Source: Paragordius varius (Eukaryota > Nematomorpha). From it: a DNA stretch of 64,000 nt. Numbering within the stretch: position 1 is the stretch's first letter; every line of letters starts with the position of its first letter. Shown one piece after another: positions 60,101 through 64,000 of this stretch. The notes under the pieces were generated by a model. It was not told the origin of the DNA. It did not search any database and saw only the letters and a list, made by a program, of their open reading frames with translations. Position numbers and translations under genes: made by a program. Where the stretch lies: NCBI GenBank assembly GCA_964247055.1, contig OZ176052.1:12214001-12278000 (forward strand), in the 5' to 3' direction.

Positions 60101-62150
60101 GAAATTATAAACAGAAATTATAAATTGAATTAAATAAAATTATAAACGATATGTGAAACCCTTCGTCAATAGTAATCGCAGACTAGTTTCGTGCTTGTTA
60201 GCACTCATCAGTACGACACAACTATTTGACTTGGAGTTTTCACATATCGATTTCGTATATATATCCAACTTTGCAATTTTGGTATAAATGCAGTTGGTTA
60301 TACGAATTTAAATTAAATTTAATGGTATTTATGAAAATTAAACTGAAAATTTGAAAACAAACTGAAAATTAACTCTAGGGGTGAGCCTAGATTTAGAGTA
60401 TAGCTACTTAGGGATGAAAACTCCAAGTCAAATAGTTGTGTCGTACTGATGAGTGCTAACAAGCACGAAACTAGTCTGCGATTACTATTGACGAAGGGTT
60501 TCACATATCGTTTATAATTTCATTTAATTCAATTTATAATTTCTGTTTATAATATCATTTAATTCAATTTAATTATCCTTTATCGTTATATTACGGATTT
60601 TAACAACTGTTATCTTTTATAGTGTTCGAAATAGTTCGCACTTTTTATTTATTTTATATGCCACGTTTTTAAATGTGTTTCCGTATATTTTTAGTTACTT
60701 AGTTATACCATCCAGTTTGTGCTTTTTTATATTACTTATATCTAATATTTTTATTTGATAAATTAAAAATTGTATAATACATATTTATCGATTGAATCTT
60801 GGATCACAATAGTATTGGTCACTAAAAACCGAGTTTAATGGGAATTATAATAATTTTAAAAAACTCAATTAAGTGGATTTGAAAAAAAATATCTAAATAT
60901 CTTCTAAAAATTCCCCCATGACATATAAGGAAATCACATAAAAGCCAAAACCTTTTAATATATAATTAATTTTAAGGCTTTTAATTTACACTGCATTTAT
61001 TTAATATCACGAAGTACATTTTTACACCTAAAAATGTTTGGTAAGTCTTTAATAATTAAACCTAAATTAGAAAATTTGATAACAATATCATTTCTGGAAC
61101 TTTTTAAATGATACGTGTTAAAATTTAGCAAAAAATTATAAATAATTTAATTTTGAAAATGCTATTTATTTTTTTGTTTTTATGCCAATCCAAACATATG
61201 GAAATTAAGCGACGTTTTGCTCAACTGAAAATGTTATAGCCTTAGGCTATTTTTTATTTTTTTACATTTATATCTCTTATATAAATTTTAACCCTAAAAT
61301 ATTTTTTTCTTGACTTACTTTATCATTAACTGTGTATTGGATGCATTTATACAAATATGATAAAGTTCATAAATACAAAAAAGATTAACTAATTAAACAT
61401 TAAAATTATAAACCTAATACTACCTTTGCTTGTATAGCGGAATTCAATTCCAGCCATTGTTCATTTTTGCAAATGACTTTAATGAGTGTAAGTGCATAAA
61501 GTTTTGGACTAATCTAAAGTTAATATAATAATTATTATTAGATTTAACAAAAAAGCCAGTAACTCACAATAAAGTGGAAAAAATGTAAGAATATTTGTTG
61601 GAGAATTTATAAATGCCTATTATTATATATAAAATTATAAAACTTTGTCGCATATTCGAAGATAAGCGTTATGATAGCTTATATTTGCAAAAAACATAAT
61701 TCAATCGTCGTAATAATTAACATAAATATCCTTCTAAAAATTTTGAAATTATTTAGATTGAACAATAATTTTATCAATAAATTTATTAATTAATCACAGG
61801 AAAACCAAATTAAAAAACCTACGCATATATAAAAAATTTACTTTAAATTCTTGGAGCATAGTGTATGGATCCAATAAATGAATCTAAATGTTAAAATTAA
61901 TAAATAATATAATATATATAATAATGGTTAAAAATATAAAAATATACCAAATCTTGATCGCCAGATTTAAGAATCAAATCATGGTTTTGAAAAGCGTATG
62001 AGAGGATATCAACTACGGTTGGGATTGATTTATTTTTGGCTTGGTGTGATTGCAAAAAGGTGTTAAATTGATTTTGAAAATCAAGTTTTGATAGTGTGTA
62101 CAATCTTTGAACATGTGAAATGTACTGATTTAGTGTGGGTAATACTGCAT
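54197..62150 (-). CDS. Unidentified alpha-helical protein, 5'-incomplete
   Basis: Three minus-strand exons with matching phases: 62150-61948 (phase 1 start, phase 0 end), 61513-61424 (phase 0/0) and 54289-54197 with stop. They give about 128 residues: VLPTLNQYISHVQRLYTLSK, VVDILSYAFQNHDLIL, then SPKLYALTLIKVICKNEQWL, and a C-terminus IIEQYIGFIADGEERKRMQ. All pieces are helical and amphipathic, like the end of a helical-repeat or armadillo-type protein. I do not recognise it. The last intron is 7.1 kb and full of transposons, so linking the last exon to the other two rests on phase and strand alone. Upstream exons should lie beyond 62150, possibly past the right edge. Confidence 0.45.
54985..55539 (+). 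mobile_element. TTAA MITE, family A, intact copy (555 bp)
   Basis: Core between TTAA at 54981-54984 and 55540-55543. It begins CACTTCGATTCAAATTGGGG and ends TGTATCCAAGTG, with hairpins containing GGGGTATCTAAATACCCC and GGGGTATCCAACTACCCC near each end. Confidence 0.9.
55580..56138 (+). mobile_element. TTAA MITE, family A, intact copy (559 bp)
   Basis: Core between TTAA at 55576-55579 and 56139-56142. Collinear with the preceding copy over its whole length, same orientation. Confidence 0.9.
56371..56645 (+). mobile_element. TTAA MITE, family A, 3' half of an older copy
   Basis: Carries the right-half landmarks (TTTTTACCTTTGGGTTT, AAATTTTTGCCAT, GTGGTATCCAACCACCCC) and ends AGGTG before TTAA at 56646-56649. 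The left half is missing. Confidence 0.75.
56846..57745. mobile_element. Long-inverted-repeat family C, copy 2
   Basis: Arms of ~240 bp, left about 56846-57095 and right about 57515-57745, are inverted. AGTTATTTATACTTTTT, GACTGCTACATAT and ATTCGCGCACATTTTTT in the left arm have reverse counterparts AATTATTTATACTTTTTT, GAGTGCTTCATAT and ATTCGCGCACATTTTTT in the right. Further in, GGTGGGCGCC faces GATGTGGGCCCC. No open frame. Confidence 0.75.
58210..59090 (+). pseudogene. Decayed LINE reverse transcriptase remnant (different lineage)
   Basis: Translation in shifting frames gives a LINE polyprotein order: PTDWFPISKGVRQGSTFSLL (the RT GVRQG motif), IGGVVVCNL (where LINEs have IGG..VNNL before YADD), DIRARLALGRATMGKLSRI, SNAMVYAAIYESES (LINEs: YGSETW), FQIWCFWKN-GISWKANIHN (LINEs: FEMWCYRRMLRISW...N) and RQLKYLVHI. 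The active site is gone and there are many stops. Its sequence differs clearly from the RTE-like element at 43343. Clade uncertain (L2/CR1/RTE-like). Confidence 0.75.
59091..59620. other. AT-rich stretch, no gene
   Basis: Nothing recognised. Intronic if the exon chain of the 54197-62150 gene is correct. Confidence 0.35.
59625..60648. mobile_element. Hairpin element (outer), interrupted by a second hairpin element
   Basis: Left arm about 59625-59770; right arm about 59895-60010 continued at 60623-60648. The inverted blocks include GTGCCAACGGTTTCGGACAC against GTGCGAACTATTTCGAACAC, and CATTAAAAAGAATAAAAATG against CATTAAAAAGAATAAGAATA. Non-coding. The right arm is split by the element at 60011-60611. 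Confidence 0.75.
60011..60611. mobile_element. Hairpin element (inner) with ~197-bp near-perfect arms
   Basis: Arms 60046-60242 and 60415-60611 are inverted and almost identical (AACAGTTGTTAAAATCCG, CTTCGTCAATAGTAATCGC, GTGCTTGTTAGCACTCATC, GACTTGGAGTTTTCA). The loop is ~170 bp. It is flanked by ATCTTTTATAG at 60000-60010 and 60612-60622, an 11-bp direct repeat within the outer element. The near-perfect arms point to recent insertion. Confidence 0.8.
60649..61423. other. AT-rich stretch, no gene
   Basis: Nothing recognised; probable intron. Confidence 0.35.
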
Positions 62151-62530
62151 CTAATTTAATTTTCAAGAAAAAAATGTATGTATACAAAATTATGTAAATT
62201 TAATTAAATATTATATATTGGCCAATTTTTGCAAGAAATCATTATAATAGCGGTGTTAGCTAATGCAAATAATCTTTTTTGATTAAATTAACGAAAAAAT
62301 TTGTACATGATTAATATTAAGTTTGCTAGTTTTTATATAATTTATAACAAATTCTTTTATAAAATTTGTGTAAATATATATATATAGCATGATATCACAA
62401 CACATGTAAATAAGTAATCAACGACAGGTTGAAGTAAAATCGTATTTTTCAAGTTCTTTAGATATATAGTTAAAATGACCAGATTTTTTGAAGGAAAAAG
62501 CGGGACAAATCTGAGAAAGGGGAAGAGCAT

Positions 62531-62546
62531 GGGGGGGGGGGGGGGG
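62531..62546 (+). repeat. Run of 16 G
   Basis: Uninterrupted guanine tract in otherwise AT-rich DNA. Shorter runs occur at 39596-39608 (13 G) and 58196-58206 (11 G). Confidence 0.9.
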
Positions 62547-62639
62547 TACAACCAAAAATTTTTAAACAAAAATTTATTGTAATATTTATTTATTTTTAAC
62601 ACAAATACATTATAAATATAAAAAAAATATTTTATTTTT

Positions 62640-64000
62640 TGGTATATTTGAGTGAATGCGTTCAGTAGAATGTCATCATTTTTTAAAATATTAAGTCTTC
62701 ACAAGAATTTGTCAAATTATTTTTGACAGATAAAATGGCCTTTAAAGTTTTAACATTTAAATTTGATTTTTCCGATGTCCACACCTGATTTACTGTGGAA
62801 AAAACGCGCTCAGTAGCAGCGTTGGTTCCAGGTAAAGATAGTGCGAATCCCACAATTTTTGAAATATTATTGTATAGAACATAGTTCGTTTCAAAATGAT
62901 GAAATATTCCTACCCATTTCTTTTATACTGTATTTTTTCTGTTGTCTATAATTTAGTTTTACATTAATATTTAACTAATGATACTTCAGAAAAAGGAACA
63001 TTTTCTGAAAGATTACATTTTGGGAATTTTTGGGAGATGCAGATATAATCAAATAATTTTTGAACATCACACCAATTAAATTCTGGTTTAATGTTATCCA
63101 ATTAAAATGATCGATTTCATTGAATTGCTTTTAAATAATATTTACAGTTTGTATAAAACATTATTATATGGTACAGGATATCTTAGCGACTTATTAAGCC
63201 TCGTTTTTCTAAATTGTTTATAATATTGCGGATGGTTAATGGTATAAAATTATTTTCAACCTTTCTTGACGTTGGAATTTTAGGTTATTTACTTCATTGG
63301 CTACTTCGATTGCGCAAATTTTGTCACCTTCTATCATTTTAATAACATTTTGAAAGAGAGAGCTTGATTATGTAGGAACTCTAACCATATTTTTAAAGAT
63401 TCCCTTTCAAAAAACTTTGCCAAATTGTCCTGTGATAAAAAATAGGATTTTAAAGGGTCATAAATTTTTAAAATTCTTTCGATAGCTGGCAGAAGAGCTA
63501 ACCAACGAGTTACAATATCCAAGCATTTATTGATATTGAACTTCTGCATTTTCACAGAATTCCTTAAGCGTTTCAAAGCGTACCGTGTATATATAAAAAT
63601 AGGATTATATTTTAACAACTACATTTTCCACATCTAGGGGTAACAAATCAGCAGCTGTTTGAATAGCGTTGTGGATTATATGCGCTGCACACCCAACGCC
63701 AATAATGTTTTGATTAAGATTATCTGTAATTTATGAAAAATATTTTTTGTTCCCCTCTTGCTTTTTCACCAAAGTTCGTATTGGTGTTGTCAGCGCAATA
63801 TGCGATGAAATTTGTCTTTTAAATTATTTTTTTCTGGAATATTTATTATTGAAGTAAAAATTATGTCGGATTTTTACCGGGTAGAGAAATAAAATCTAAA
63901 ATTTTAATTTTACTCCGGTTTCTGGATCAAAATATCTTATTAAAGTGGGAAATAATTTTGTTTCCTTGTGGTTTGATATATCAGAGTATAGCGATATGAA
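62640..64000 (-). pseudogene. Decayed hAT-superfamily transposase remnant, cut by the window edge
   Basis: On the minus strand, from the right edge leftward: ADNTNTNFGEKARG (hAT: GDNTNTNFGG), IIGVGCAAHIIHNAIQTAAD, RYALKRLRNS, DIVTRWLALLPAIERILKIY followed by LKSYFLSQDN, then SLKIWLEFLHNQALSF. At 62870-62680 is the C-terminal dimerisation region (LSLPGTNAATERVFSTVNQV then WTSEKSNLNVKTLKAILSVK). The order and motifs are those of the insect/worm hAT group with the ATERVFS dimerisation block. Many stops and shifts show it is inactive. The 94-codon open frame at 63334-63618 is only one piece of it. The DNA-binding N-terminus would lie past the right edge. Confidence 0.85.

Noticed and set aside
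63334-63618. 94-codon frame as a functional gene
   Set aside because: One piece of a decayed hAT transposase, with the other conserved blocks in different frames on either side.
1-64000. Search for tRNA, rRNA and viral or LTR elements
   Set aside because: No cloverleaf, rRNA motif, paired long terminal repeats, integrase or capsid-like frame was recognised by eye.

Overview
The window is very AT-rich animal (metazoan) nuclear DNA with intron-split genes, no bacterial features, and many transposon remains. Two genes contain introns of only 22-28 nt beside introns of several kb. Ultra-short introns are known from flatworms and dicyemid/orthonectid mesozoans, so a small-bodied spiralian is my best guess, but the sequence does not settle it.

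Layout. 1-8,100: mostly empty AT-rich DNA with two weak minus-strand exons (880-966, 7855-7913) and a decayed mariner (about 4010-4525). 8,100-17,300: a repeat field with six copies of a ~560-bp TTAA-flanked MITE and a ~950-bp long-inverted-repeat family, plus a small plus-strand gene (13388-14086) resembling the C-terminus of CtIP/Sae2. 18,688-21,422: a plus-strand gene of unknown function. 22,399-42,007: three minus-strand genes in head-to-tail order: PRPF38A (40743-42007), a type I membrane protein I cannot name (31741-38488) and a MARCH-type RING-CH E3 ligase (22399-31591); the last two are only 149 bp apart. 42,800-50,300: nested transposons. An old RTE-like LINE fragment is interrupted by a ~2.5-kb foldback element whose left arm carries a younger 4.27-kb RTE-like LINE with a 12-bp target duplication. 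53,364-62,150: a minus-strand protein with a CAIL prenylation box and, 170 bp upstream, the 3' part of a second minus-strand gene. The 7-kb last intron of that second gene holds a nested MITE cluster, another long-inverted-repeat element, a LINE remnant and two nested hairpin elements. 62,640 to the right edge: a decayed hAT transposase.

The recognised host genes are housekeeping or regulatory: PRPF38A (spliceosome activation), a membrane E3 ubiquitin ligase, and a probable DNA-end-resection factor. Exon models were built by joining reading frames at GT/AG sites with matching phase. The summed coding lengths of the complete models (MARCH 3096 nt, membrane protein 1914 nt, PRPF38A 699 nt, CtIP-like 450 nt) are all multiples of three.
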